Below are positions 22,486 through 34,454 of a stretch of 64,000 nt of DNA, one piece after another. How positions within the stretch are numbered: position 1 is the first letter of the stretch; every line of letters starts with the position of its first letter. This stretch comes from Fragilaria radians (Eukaryota > Bacillariophyta > Fragilariophyceae > Fragilariales > Fragilariaceae). The stretch is from positions 272,636 to 336,635 of the forward strand of contig CAAAJI010000027.1 in NCBI GenBank assembly GCA_900642245.1. The letters run 5' to 3'. Below the pieces are notes generated by a model. The model searched no databases, had not been told where the DNA came from, and saw only the letters and a list, made by a program, of their open reading frames with translations. The position numbers were made by a program, and so were the translations under genes.

Positions 22486-22789
22486 GACTATTGATTTTAG
22501 TCGCTCAGTTTCGTTTCATGGAAAACCCGGAGTGAAAGAATTTCGTGATTGGCGCGTTGTTAAAAGAACAAATATATAAAAAGAAATCCCTACTACCATA
22601 TGGGATTGGTAGATTGGTAACGCACTGTAGTACGGTGACATACAGGACGACGGAGGTGAAATTCCATATGACGACACTCAAGGACAAGTTGATGATTCGT
22701 TTTTCTCATCTTTAGTAGCATAAAGAATTTTAGGTTTTCCCCTGGAAACGAATCTTCAATTTTGTCTTTGTCATTTCTTTGTTTTGGCA

Positions 22790-25700
22790 ATGCATTCGCC
22801 AAGGATCGCACAATCCTTAGTTGACTCTTTTGTTCCCATGATGAGAATTTTCACGTTTCATTCTTTCTTTCGCCTTTTTCCATTTTTGTGGTTGCTATCC
22901 ACAAGAATAATAACAAAGAATGTTGTAGTCTCATCATATTCATGGGGGACGCCGTCATTTTTAGGACGTGTCATTGCCAATTGTCCATCCAATGGTGCAA
23001 GTTGGACGATGCGAAAGCAAAAGGCTTCGGATCGTCGAACACGTCGATTACAGAGGACTGGTAGTAGTACTATTGATACAAGCACGACATCTTCTCCCTT
23101 GACGACGACGACGACACAAACACAAAGAGATTCATCATCCTCTGTCATGACGTCGACTATGAAAACTACGTTCACTACATCTCCTATGCAATCTGTACAA
23201 ACTTGGTCGGTACGAAAAACATTGACACAACCAGATACGACAAGAGTGAAATCAGGAGGGCGCAATCGTTCTCGAAAACGATCGACGCTTTACAACTCGC
23301 TTTCATCGTATCATATTCATTTTATGAGACTATTGACAGATGAATACAAGGCTGAAGTAAGTTATACTATAAATACAGTAAAACTGCCACCTCCCCAATA
23401 CTAACTTTAATTCATACTCTGCTTCTTAGGAGGATGAAATCTTGGGTCGTTTAAAGGCATCTATTGATGATCCTCTTTCACTGGAAGCCTCAGGTTTTGC
23501 ACTCTTTGACATGTATGTCGAACGGCGTGGCAATTTATTTTCGGACGAAGTATATCGTCTCTCCAAAGCTCACGACGCTTGTACTACGTTTCCATCCGAC
23601 ACTCATGATTCAGCGTTACCTCCCAATCACAAATTTTCTGCCAACGATGTCATCATGCTAACCTATCAGCCAAACGGATCTGGAGATATATTCGGACCCG
23701 ATCGAATTCCTATATCCACAAATGCTATTTCTGTGGAAGCGAGAATCCTCAATGTAGGACCTACATACCTTGATGTCGCCATTACTGGTGGATCATTTGA
23801 AGCCTCCTTCGGACCTGCACCTAACGACTACTCGGGGAATGGATTGAGCAATCGTGGTTTGCGCCTACGTGTGGATCAATTCTTATCAAATATTCCATAT
23901 CAACGCATGGTATCTGCCATCAGTCAGATGACAAGTATACCCGAGATTAGAAAGAAACCGGAATCGGAAGGAATCCAACAAGAGACAAAACAAAAATCCC
24001 CGGCTGACAATTATGCCAATATCCGTATGGATGAAATTTTTCGGGAAACAATCTTGTCGACATTTATGCTGAACGATCCGAATTCCGCATTTTTCCAAGA
24101 TACAGAAGTATGTGATCTTCGAGAAATCTCCAAGAGCTTGGCACGATCCCCCCTGCCAAATTCTGCGTCACTAGCAAATCAGGTTTTGTCATACATGCAA
24201 TCCAATCCTCACAACCTGTTTCCGAAATTCAATGGTCCACAACTAACATCCATTGCTGCAGCGTTAAGTCGACGCCTCACTCTTATTCAAGGTCCTCCTG
24301 GAACTGGAAAAGTAAGTTATCAACTCTATTCATTTCATCGCCATTACAAATTTCCATTCGTATCTTTCTGATTCCTCCATTTTCCTACCGATAGACTACA
24401 GTGGCATCTGCTATTGCATTCGGGTTTGTTCATCAATGCAGAAAGATTGCGCCTAGAAATACAAAAGTATTAGCCTGTGCATTTAGTAATGTTGGTGCAG
24501 ACAACTTAGCAGAATCTATGATCAAGTTAGGACTAAAGGTTGTACGCGTTGGGAAAGTATCCGGAGTGTCACAAATTCTATGGAACTGCACATTGGATGC
24601 AGCAATACATGCAGATCCAAGAGCCCAAAAAGCCCTTCAACACGCTGCAGATGCGACGGCACAATTGAGGAGAACAAACCTTAAATCTCAAAGAAATAAG
24701 GATTCCCTACTTAGTGAACAAAGCACAAGAGCTGCAGCCACGGCAGCTGTCAAAGCCTCGATTGATGCATGTAATTTAGCAGCTACACGGGCTTTGCGAG
24801 ATGCGGACATTATTGTGTCAACTTGCACCGGAGCTGCGGATCCACGTTTGCTGGCGGCATGTGGTATCGTTACCGAGGTGGACGATTTGGGGAAACAGGA
24901 TAAGTCTTTGAATTCGGTCAAAAAGCAAAAGAGTACAGATACGCTTGGCAGGACATTAGCACCTGATGGCTTGGCTCCTATATCGTTACCGTTTGTATTG
25001 ATTGATGAGGCTTGTCAGAGCGTTGAACCAGCTACTCTGATTCCTATCATTGCAACAAACAGTTGCAGGTCTTTGGTCTTACTTGGTGATCCATGTCAGC
25101 TGCCACCTACTGTCAAGAGTTCGATGTCTTCAGGCTTGTCGCTATCTCTAATGGAACGCCTTTCAACGGCTTTGCCGGCTCCTGTAATTGTCACTGCTCA
25201 GAATGACTCTAGTGAGAAGGACACTTCCTTTCTGGAATCCAAAAATGCAAAGCAAGTGCTATCGCTTCTTAGGATCTATGATGCGTCACCTTCCAGAGTA
25301 GAGTATCGGAAACAATTTGCTGGCTCATTACTCCTCTCCATTCAATATCGAATGCACCCATCCATCTCTGCATTCTCATCAGCCGTGTTTTATGATTCAC
25401 AGCTATCGACTCCAGCTTTTTTGAAAGCAGCCCGACCCTTTCCGAGGCTCTCCAATGCTCATGGATATGGAATAGATACGTCCTCTAGCATTCGGTTCTT
25501 GAATATTGGTGGAAAATGCAATGAACGAAAAGGAACACTATCGACGAGACGAACAATTTCAGCACTATCTTTGGATTCAGGGGCAACATCTTACAGCAAT
25601 GCGTTGGAAGCAAAAGCAGTGGTAACACTACTGATAGACCTGTTGAAAAACAACAAACAACTTTCAATAGGCATCGTAACTCCCTACACAAGTCAAGTCG

Positions 25701-26035
25701 AGTTGATCAAGCTTGAGATGACAAACGATGCAGAATACCAAAGCCTTGTTGCTTCTTTGCCTATGGACTCCATTGAAGTCAAATCTGTGGATGGCTATCA
25801 AGGTCGAGAACGTGATGTCATTCTTTTTTCTGCCGTTCGGTCCAATCGAAATGGTAACATTGGTTTTCTGAATGATTGGAGGCGCATGAATGTCGCCCTA
25901 ACCCGTTCCAAGAATGCATTGATTGTTGTGGGAGATTTGGAATGCCTCGAAGAGGGTGATAGGCATTGGGCTGCCTTTGGAAAGTGGTGTCGGGGTTATC
26001 GTTGTATCGTGGATGTTCCGACCACTTCGGAATGA
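22790..26035 (+). CDS. SF1 DNA/RNA helicase, IGHMBP2/SMUBP2-like (three exons)
   Basis: Exons are 22790-23356, 23430-24311 and 24395-26035, joined by introns of 73 nt (GTAAGT...TTAG) and 83 nt (GTAAGT...ATAG). The joined frame is 1,029 aa. Motifs run in order: Walker A GPPGTGKTT (K483, with intron 2 exactly after it), Walker B LIDEACQS (D687-E688), LLGDPCQLPPT, IQYRMHPSIS, VTPYTSQVELIK, VDGYQGRERDVILFSAVRSN and MNVALTRSKNALIVVGD. This is the Upf1-like IGHMBP2/Hcs1 family, ATP-driven 5'-3' unwinding enzymes acting on DNA or ribosome-linked RNA. The accessory N-terminal region (LEASGFALFDMYVERRG) also fits the family. An alternative ATG at 22841 (MRIFTFHSFFRLFPFLWLL) would begin with a signal-peptide-like segment, so organelle or ER targeting is possible. 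Residues ~80-150 are Ser/Thr-rich and disordered. Confidence 0.93.
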
Positions 26036-26296
26036 AATCCATAGTTTTGCTTCCGCATATCTCGAGAGAGACAGAAAGTGAAGTAAAGGGCTGAATAGTA
26101 ACTACTCTACTTAGACAATAATGTCTAGTTTGCAATATTCTATAATTCTTTCTACGCTCGAAACGAGTGCTTATAATGTAACTTGAGTGCGCCCACTTGG
26201 ACCATTGTAAGAAAGCAAGGAAGAAGACAACAAACCAATTATATTGTTTTAAATTTTTGTCCTTGTTGATCCATCCCCACAAGTAGCGGAACATTT
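26036..26296. other. Helicase 3' flank, shared with 29026-29282
   Basis: This stretch is the downstream region of the helicase gene and aligns with 29026-29282 with scattered substitutions and small indels. Both sides share the block ending CAAGTAGCGGAACATTTGA. After it the two copies have unrelated sequence. Confidence 0.85.
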
Positions 26297-28148
26297 GAAG
26301 GCTAACAGTAGATAAATTGACTAATGATGATGGATCATACTTGAAAGTCAGGCGTGTTGATGAAGCCTTTGATTATCCTGATGTAAGCCTGAGTAGAAAA
26401 TGGGAAGAAACCCATTTGATAAGGTTTTGAAGGGATTAATCTGCATAATGGCTGGCAGATAAGGAATAGCTTGGAGATACCCGCTGGGTGACAGGTTATC
26501 AGGAATAAATGGAAGTATTGTGAGACAAATTGGTGGCATCTGGGTACATCAAAGTGTCAGGGAATAAATTCAAATTTAAGTCCATTCAATAGCAGCAATA
26601 GTTTGGGAACGTAAAGACAAGAATATCAACATTGATACGGTATTTTTCATAGATTTAAAAGAGAACATATCAATCAAAAATTCTCAGAAGACAACGGATT
26701 GTTTCTAAAGAAGACCAATAATGGGATAACTCAGAGTGCCAGGAAATTCTGCATCAACTTGGGAGAAGCACTTAAGAGTTCTGGTTTTTTTGTAGCTTCT
26801 TGACACTTGATTGTGGTAAGGCAAGCCTCATTTGGAATTGTTAACTGCAATTTCTATTGAAGTCTGCCCAATGATTGGAACAAACAGAGCAATCCAAGAT
26901 GTCATTGAATCTTGATCTTGTTCATATATGTTGATTGACTACTCAAGCCATGAGATTATAGAAAAGTGGATAGTAAAAACTAGAATTGTGCAACCACTAT
27001 TTTGAAACGTGCGGAGAAGAAGCGTGGAAAAGAAGTCTGTGGTGGGCAGTAAAGCTAGGACTCCAAAATCCTGAATTAAAACTTGAACCACATTACATAA
27101 TCAAGCAGATTGAACCAATAATGTAATTTTGTTACAGATCGGGTGTATGAATGAGAGGCTTTATTTGGTAAACCATTCACAATCGGACGATGTAACTCTT
27201 GTTAGTAAGCTCTACAAATAAAACTGAAAGTAATCGTTGAATTGTTCTAAAGCCTTATTACACAGTAAACAGTGTTACACCATCAATGCAATGCATGGTT
27301 ATTAAATCACATGTTCATCAATATCTGCTTGCAAATGCGGTACAGAGTACAATAGCATTCCAACTCCTGACATATTTCAAAATTGCAGAGTGTGCTTCAT
27401 GTCTTAACTGTTCAATTGGGGAAAGCAGGCCTAGAATAGCTCTTCGTATCACAGACTTGTGAGAAAGATTGGATTGAATAGTATTTACTGATAATTTTCC
27501 GTTTTTCTTGTTTCTACACCATTGTTGGTTTCCTTAAAGGCATCCCCTTTTTTCTTGTTTATGAATAATTCTTGGCTTTTTAAAAATATGATTGGGATGG
27601 TTGTCTTGTTGTCACATCATAGCATTCAACCTTAGGCGATAGAGTCTTGAAATAAGCCTTTCAATGAGATCTTTCATAACATCCAGTAGTTTTTAATCAA
27701 TTCAACAGAATCTGTCGGAGTACTAGGATTGAATATTAGGATGCCACTTTGAAAATGAAGTTTGTTGGTTCCAACAACTTCTTGCTGTTGATAATGAGCA
27801 TGCCTTTCTTGGAGATATGAAATTATGGCAGGCCCTGATCAAAAAATCGCAAAATGAAACTTTACCTTGTGTACAGCTATATCCTTAGCTCGTTTATTGT
27901 ACCCTTTTGCGATTACAGTATCAGAGTGTCTAGCATAGGATGATTCTGTCTTCCTCTATTTGTCTGCGTGGGCGAAGAAAATGACGGTGAAGGTGATGAT
28001 GACAATGGTGACAACAGTGACGATGGTGATCTGCAATTGCCAGATTCTAAGCGTCCTAAGTTTGAATGATCCCTTCAACCAAGACACAGACTAAATCCTG
28101 TGTCTTACCATAACTTTGCACGAAATAATCTTACATGAAATAATGACA
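26297..28148. other. 1.85-kb unique segment between helicase copies, ends at assembly gap
   Basis: It begins where homology between the two helicase flanks stops and runs to the N gap. No intact gene is seen, only short frames. Near its end (~27970-28069) one frame reads an acidic Asp/Asn/Gly tract and finishes DLQLPDSKRPKFE-stop, which may be the tail of a decayed protein. It could be an insertion carried by one haplotype, perhaps a transposon, but I find no terminal repeats and cannot name it. Confidence 0.4.
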
Positions 28149-28168
28149 NNNNNNNNNNNNNNNNNNNN
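28149..28168. other. Assembly gap (20 N)
   Basis: Twenty undetermined bases, a round number typical of a scaffolding placeholder of unknown true length. The sequence resumes in the middle of a duplicated helicase exon. Confidence 0.98.
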
Positions 28169-29282
28169 CTCCTGTAATTGTCACTGCTCAGAATGACTCT
28201 AGTGAGAAGGACACTTCCTTTCTGGAATCCAAAAATGCAAAGCAAGTGCTATCGCTTCTTAGGATCTATGATGCGTCACCTTCCAGAGTAGAGTATCGGA
28301 AACAATTTGCTGGCTCATTACTCCTCTCCATTCAATATCGAATGCACCCATCCATCTCTGCATTCTCATCAGCCGTGTTTTATGATTCACAGCTATCGAC
28401 TCCAGCTTTTTTGAAAGCAGCCCGACCCTTTCCGAGGCTCTCCAATGCTCATGGATATGGAATAGATACGTCCTCTAGCATTCGGTTCTTGAATATTGGT
28501 GGAAAATGCAATGAACGAAAAGGAACACTATCGACGAGACGAACAATTTCAGCACTATCTTTGGATTCAGGGGCAACATCTTACAGCAATGCGTTGGAAG
28601 CAAAAGCAGTGGTAACACTACTGATAGACCTGTTGAAAAACAACAAACAACTTTCAATAGGCATCGTAACTCCCTACACAAGTCAAGTCGAGTTGATCAA
28701 GCTTGAGATGACAAACGATGCAGAATACCAAAGCCTTGTTGCTTCTTTGCCTATGGACTCCATTGAAGTCAAATCTGTGGATGGCTATCAAGGTCGAGAA
28801 CGTGATGTCATTTTATTTTCCGCCGTTCGGTCCAATCGAAATGGTAACATTGGTTTTCTGAATGATTGGAGGCGCATGAATGTCGCCCTAACCCGTTCCA
28901 AGAATGCATTGATTGTTGTGGGAGATTTGGAATGCCTCGAAGAGGGTGATAGGCATTGGGCTGCCTTTGGAAAGTGGTGTCGGGGTTATCGTTGTATCGT
29001 GGATGTTCCGACCACTTCGGAATGAAATCCATAGTTTTGTTTCAGCATGATCTCTAGGAGAGACAGAAAGTGAAGTAAAGGGTTGAAAAGTAACTACTCT
29101 ACTTAGACAATAATGTCTAGTTTGCAATATTCTGTCTAAACTCGAAAATAGTGCTTATAATGTAACTTGAGTGCACCCACTTGGACCATTGTAAGAAAGC
29201 AAGGAAGAAGACAACCAACCAATTATATTGTTTTAATTTTTTGTCCTAGTTGATCCATCCCCACAAGTAGCGGAACATTTGA
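28169..29282 (+). pseudogene. Second copy of the helicase 3' end (probable alternative haplotype)
   Basis: The sequence repeats 25179-26296. The first ~640 bases look identical. Three substitutions then fall within 11 bases (ATTCTTTTTTCTGCC versus ATTTTATTTTCCGCC, near 28811-28822), all silent, so the encoded 259-residue C-terminal stretch (stop at 29025) is unchanged. The 3' flank after the stop differs at many positions. The copy lacks the Walker A and B exons and starts directly at the gap, so as assembled it cannot make a helicase. I read it as the other allele placed in tandem rather than a true duplicate gene; both remain possible. Confidence 0.8.
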
Positions 29283-29375
29283 TTTTTAAAAGTTGATGTT
29301 CCTAAATCTACCATATGTCAATTCATCCTTGTATTGCCAGATTGATTACACTATCGTTTCCACAATTATTATTAT

Positions 29376-31668
29376 TCATTCCTCCATTTCCTCTTGTTCT
29401 TCAATTTCCAATTGTTGTATTTGTTCGGCAAGGTCTAACCATTGTAATTCCAAATCATCCAATTTTGATTGTACCCTCTCAAGTTGCGCAGTGTGTTCGG
29501 CCAGAACACTCCAACCCTGATTGGAATTGGATTGTACTTCCAATTCAACTTCCAATTGAGATATATTCGTTTGAAGAACAGACATGGAAGTTTCTAATTT
29601 TTTCATATCTTGTCTTGACTTTTTTCAAAAGATTGCGACGTTGATTTCGATATTTTCGTCTAGTCTCCTTATCGGTATTATTACTGATATCATCCGATGT
29701 ATCCAAATTGGTTGGATTGTTGTTACTGTTGCTATTGGGACTGGCCATTCTTTCTTGTTCGATAAGACATTCGGCATATTCCGACAGAGTTCCAATGTAA
29801 TCCTTGACAATTCCATTCCCTTCCAATACAAATAAATGATCGGTAACCTTATCAGTAAAGTATTTATCATGACTCACCACAACGAGGACTCCATCAAAAC
29901 TTTTGGTCAGATAGTCTTCCAACGCCGATAGAGTATTGAGATCTAAATCATTGGATGGTTCATCCAAAATTAAAAAATTTGGATTTTGTATTAGGACAGT
30001 CAGCAATTGCAATCGTCTTCTTTCTCCTCCGGATAATACCGAGACACGGTCGATCCATCGCGATCGTGGGAATTCAAATTGTGTCAGCAATTTTCTGGCT
30101 TTTGCTTCTACCATGGCATTGTCATTGGAATCGTGAACATGTTCGATAACAAAGCGGAGGACTGTAATTTCCTCAGAGGGTATGACCAATCCCATTTGAT
30201 CGTATACTCCAAATACCAAAGTATCACCGCGTTCGACGTGGCCACTATCAATATCTTGTGCACCAAACAAAATTCGACTAAAGGTACTCTTCCCAACACC
30301 ATTCCTACCGACAATTCCAATCCTATCTCCTTTGATAAATTCATACGAAAAATTGTCCAATACCACCTTTTCCGGTCCAAAGGCAAGATTGACATTGGTA
30401 AGTTTTAGGATAGTTCCCCCAATTCGTCTGTTGGTGTTTCCCAATTGCATGTCTTTCCAATTTAAATTAGGATCTAGGATTCTGGGTTGCGTAGCTGTTT
30501 CCAACTTGTAGAAGGCATCAATACGAGATTTACTTTTGCTTTGACGTGCTTGGGGTTGTCGTCTCATCCATTCCAATTCTGTTTGATATTTTGCCTTTGC
30601 AGATTGTATTGCGGCATCCTCTAATGCCAAACGTACTTGTTTCTGTTCTAAGTACGCTCCATAATTTCCAGGATAGGTATAGAGTGATCCACGATCCAAT
30701 TCCACAATGGAATCACAGACAGCCTCCAGAAAGGATCGATCGTGTGTCACGACAAGTATCGTAAGTTTTCTTTGTTGTTTGACCCAATCAATCAACCATT
30801 GTATGGCAGCCAAATCAAGATGATTTGTCGGTTCGTCCAATAATAAGAGATCGGGTTCTTGTATCAAAGCTGTTGCGAGTGCAACTCGTTTGCGTTCACC
30901 TCCTGACAATGTATTGAATGGTTTGTCCAATAAGTGATGAAGACGTAATTTGTTGGCTATTTCTTCTGCTTTGATTAGAATAGGCCATGCATTGGATTCA
31001 TCCATGGCTGCAGAAGCAGCTGCCAAGACATTCGGATCCTGTTGAGTCATGGCCAATTGATAGTTTCGTACGACATTGGACACATGAGTATTCTTATTTG
31101 ACATGGTGGCCCCCACACCCAACAAGGCATCTGCAACAGTTGTTATTTTTGTTGTTGTGGTGGCCGCGGTAGTGGTGGTGGTGGTGCTTATGGATTCATC
31201 GGTAATGGATGGTTCTTGTTCACAATATGCCACACGAATGTTCCGTGGAATTTGTATAGAACCCTCCCAAGTTAATCCATCGATATCAATTCCAGCAATA
31301 AGTTTGAGAAATGTTGATTTACCACATCCATTTCTACCCACTAGACCTTGTTTGATACCACGTTGTATAACATAGGATACATCTTGTAATAAATACGTAT
31401 CTCCACCATTGGATGTACAATTAAAATGATCCAAACGTAACACTGCGGGTTGTGACGTCGTAGATGATGATGATGATGTGGATGATGATGAGAAGGAGGA
31501 GGAAGAAGAGGTTGACATGAGTGTTGTAGTCGTTGGATGATGATGATGCAACTTCTTGAGTGGCTGTTGTGACTTTCGAACAAATTTCGTATTCAACAAC
31601 CAACCCATCGTCATTGTAAAATAAAGATGAATTACAACCAAGTATTGTTGAAGTCTAGATAGCGTCAT
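29376..31668 (-). CDS. ABC-F family ATPase (Uup/EttA-like), one apparent frameshift
   Basis: Two ABC cassettes on one chain without membrane segments define ABC-F proteins, which act on ribosomes as translation factors. Cassette 1 has VGRNGCGKST, signature LSGGERKRVALATAL and LLLDEPTNHLD. Cassette 2 has VGRNGVGKST, LSGGERRRLQLLTVL and LILDEPSNDLD. The main frame from the ATG at 31668 ends at 29545 after ~707 residues. The family's C-terminal coiled coil continues in another frame to a stop at 29376 (MKKLETSMSVLQTNISQLE, later ERVQSKLDDLELQWLDLAEQ). Removing one A from the six-A run at 29620-29625 joins them as LLKKSRQDMKKLE. The first ~75 residues are a hydrophobic then His/Thr/Ser-rich extension (LHHHHPTTTT), which may target an organelle. 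Bacterial-type Uup similarity suggests an organelle ribosome, but this is inferred. It lies tail-to-tail with the helicase copy. Confidence 0.93.
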
Positions 31669-34454
31669 TCTTTTTTTTGGATGAACAAATGATGGAATGA
31701 AGGTAGTAAGGAAGTTGTGAAATACTCTTCTTTGTATTTGTGGTTATCACAATCGTATCGACACTACCGGTACAACTAGTAACAGATGTCAGATGCATGT
31801 ACTACTGTATGTATAGCTGCAATGTATATTGGTGGAATTTGCAAAATTGTATTGGTTTCATCTGCAAATGAACCTAAAATACCGTTGGTTTGTTTCCCAT
31901 TTCACCTTGACGAAATGCCTAATCTCTTACATTGCATGTATGTAGCACATAGGAAAATTTGTTACTGGCTTTAGGTTTCGACTTCTAAGTGAATGCATTC
32001 TAAAATAAACTTCAAGGGTTTTTTGTTGGTTCTCTAGAAGTGTCCATGACCAAAAAGGGTAGAAAGTCATGTTTGCTTTCCATTATTGTCCCAATGGTAT
32101 GGATATGGTCCAAGGTCTAATTGCTTTCCTGTATCAAGGAATGAGCTATCCTCCTTCAAAAGTAGTATTTTATTTGAGTTGGAATCTTCTTCCTGTAGAT
32201 TTAGGAATATATCCTTCCATAGTGTTGCCTGAGATAATTATTCAAAAAATGTCTGCATTTTCCTCTTTATCTCATGATGCTATAATGATATACCTCGCAC
32301 TTCTGCTGTTGTTTTCAAGAGAAATACTACACAAACAACGTTCGGTTCACTTGAAGGTAACGCACCTCAACATTCTTGGTTGGATCATGAATGCATGTAC
32401 ATTATCAGACATTCATCTTTTTGGAAGCTAATTCTTGTTATTTTCGCATGTGGGTTGGAAGGAGAAATGAAACATTTTAAATGTTTTCACCCCCACTGAC
32501 CATTGGAACTTAAATTAAATTGTACACACTAAAGCTGAGATTTTAATTGTTTAAATCGTAGAAAATTGTCAAGCCCTAAGGATATTCCAAGCAGATGAAA
32601 ATCTCTCTTTTGATGGCAATTATCAATTCAAATGCTGACTTTTCAAATAACAGAACGACATAGCACAAGACATTAAAGATATTTCTCTTTCTTTGCTGTA
32701 TGCTACATTAAAATATTGGAAATAATTCTATAATCCTCTCATGTGCATAGAGGAAATGTTCAAAATTCAGTCTATGCATTTTTTTAAGTAATGGCTTGGG
32801 ACAATCTATTGATTTATTCCTATTGTACCTGAATTCTTAGTCACAATGCAATATTCAGCATTGGGGAAAATGTTAGGTTTTTGATTGGGACCTTATTTTT
32901 CATAGACCAGCATGGATCTATATTGATTTTCTTTTAAACGTTTATATAATATTGTCTGAAAGGATGAGCTTGTCCATGTACTGCTGCTGCTACATCTTTG
33001 ACGTATTCCTAGTGTATGTCTTTGTTTACTTCAGCCAATCACCTTGGAATCGTCATGTAAATCTCTTCCTCGAGTTCACAATGCAAAGAACAGTTTTTAT
33101 TTGCAAGGAGATGACATTTTGAACTTATATCCTTGAATCAAAGACAGCGCATGACGATGTTTGTAATCTCTTTTCATTCTTCATAACCCATTTACCCGCA
33201 ATCATTCTTCTCCCCTCTTTTTTATCTTTTGCATTGATCATTGCTTGGAGTTTTTACTCTCTGTGCATTTTTTGATGTATTCCTTTTCAAAATATTCATT
33301 GTAGCATACTCCTAATGGGAATACCTTCCTTATTCGTTTGATTGTCATAAAATTCGATCTGCAATTGATGGTTGGAGATTGACAAAGCACCCCCCTTTTT
33401 TTCTCAGCCCTTCTTTGAAATTATCAAATACATCAAATTGTATACCCGTCTTTTCAAACACCTTAACATATTTTTCCAAAATGGAGATTTTTTCCGAAAT
33501 ATTTCTTTGATAACTTGACTTGACCCAATCAATCTAAACGAATAGTTGCTTCTTTTGCCACTTTTGACCACATATTTGTTCTACGTTCCTGTTTATATCC
33601 AATTTATTTGAGCCAATATCTTATTCTGTCCTAGTGAATACCAAAACTTCACCTTTTCACAAAGTAGCTCCATTTAAAGCTTGTCATGGATCTTCTATGT
33701 TGAAATGTTAGCTACTCTTTCCCAAAAATTCTTTTGATTTAGAATGCATCTATGCAAACCTATTTTAAACCAGTCTCTGCCATACTTTTGACATTATATC
33801 TTCCTCATGGCTAGGAAGTATGAAGTTATCACAACTTTCCATTCAGTTTCCCCTTTTGTGTGCAGTTTTCTCTTCTAGTTAGCTTGAAGAGATGCCCTAA
33901 CAAATGGTGGAATCTTACTCCATGGACTGAACTCAAAGAAAAAAAAGTAGTAACAATATCTATTGTTGTTGGCACACGCATCAAGAATCAGTTTCGTTCT
34001 TTGGTATTCGCATCTAATTTGAATCTCATCCCCTCTTTTCAAATCAAATAATTCAACTCTGTATTTTGCACTGGCTCCCATTTTGAAGGCGGAACCAACA
34101 CCATTCTCTCATGTCCTGTACTGCTGGCATATTGTTAACGAAAGTGATGCATCTTCACTTCTGCTCAGTGTGTGTCAGACACCTACCATTGATCCATTTC
34201 TAACATCTTTTTCCATGCTCTGAAACTCTCTCTTCACAATTTACTAATTGAACATTTGACTCAGTGGTCGACTATGAATTAGCGAAATACAATTTGATCA
34301 CCAAATACATGAAATTGAGAAGAGAAATGTATTTTATCAATTATTGATTAAATTCTCATTCACATGCGTCACTACCATGTATCACTTTAATCCTCTTCTG
34401 TGATACATAGGTAGATATGGTTTCATAATCTCATGAGATTTCCTTTTTGATTAT
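31669..34454. other. Intergenic, no supported gene
   Basis: About 2.8 kb of AT-rich DNA. The longest frames (for example 32069-32431 on the + strand, ~120 codons, hydrophobic) have no family features or clear coding composition. The left end is the ABC-F 5' flank; the right end is the 3' flank of the FCP gene. Confidence 0.4.

Noticed and set aside
32069..32431. 120-codon hydrophobic + strand frame
   Set aside because: AT-rich composition alone produces hydrophobic frames. No signal, family motif or conserved pattern is visible.
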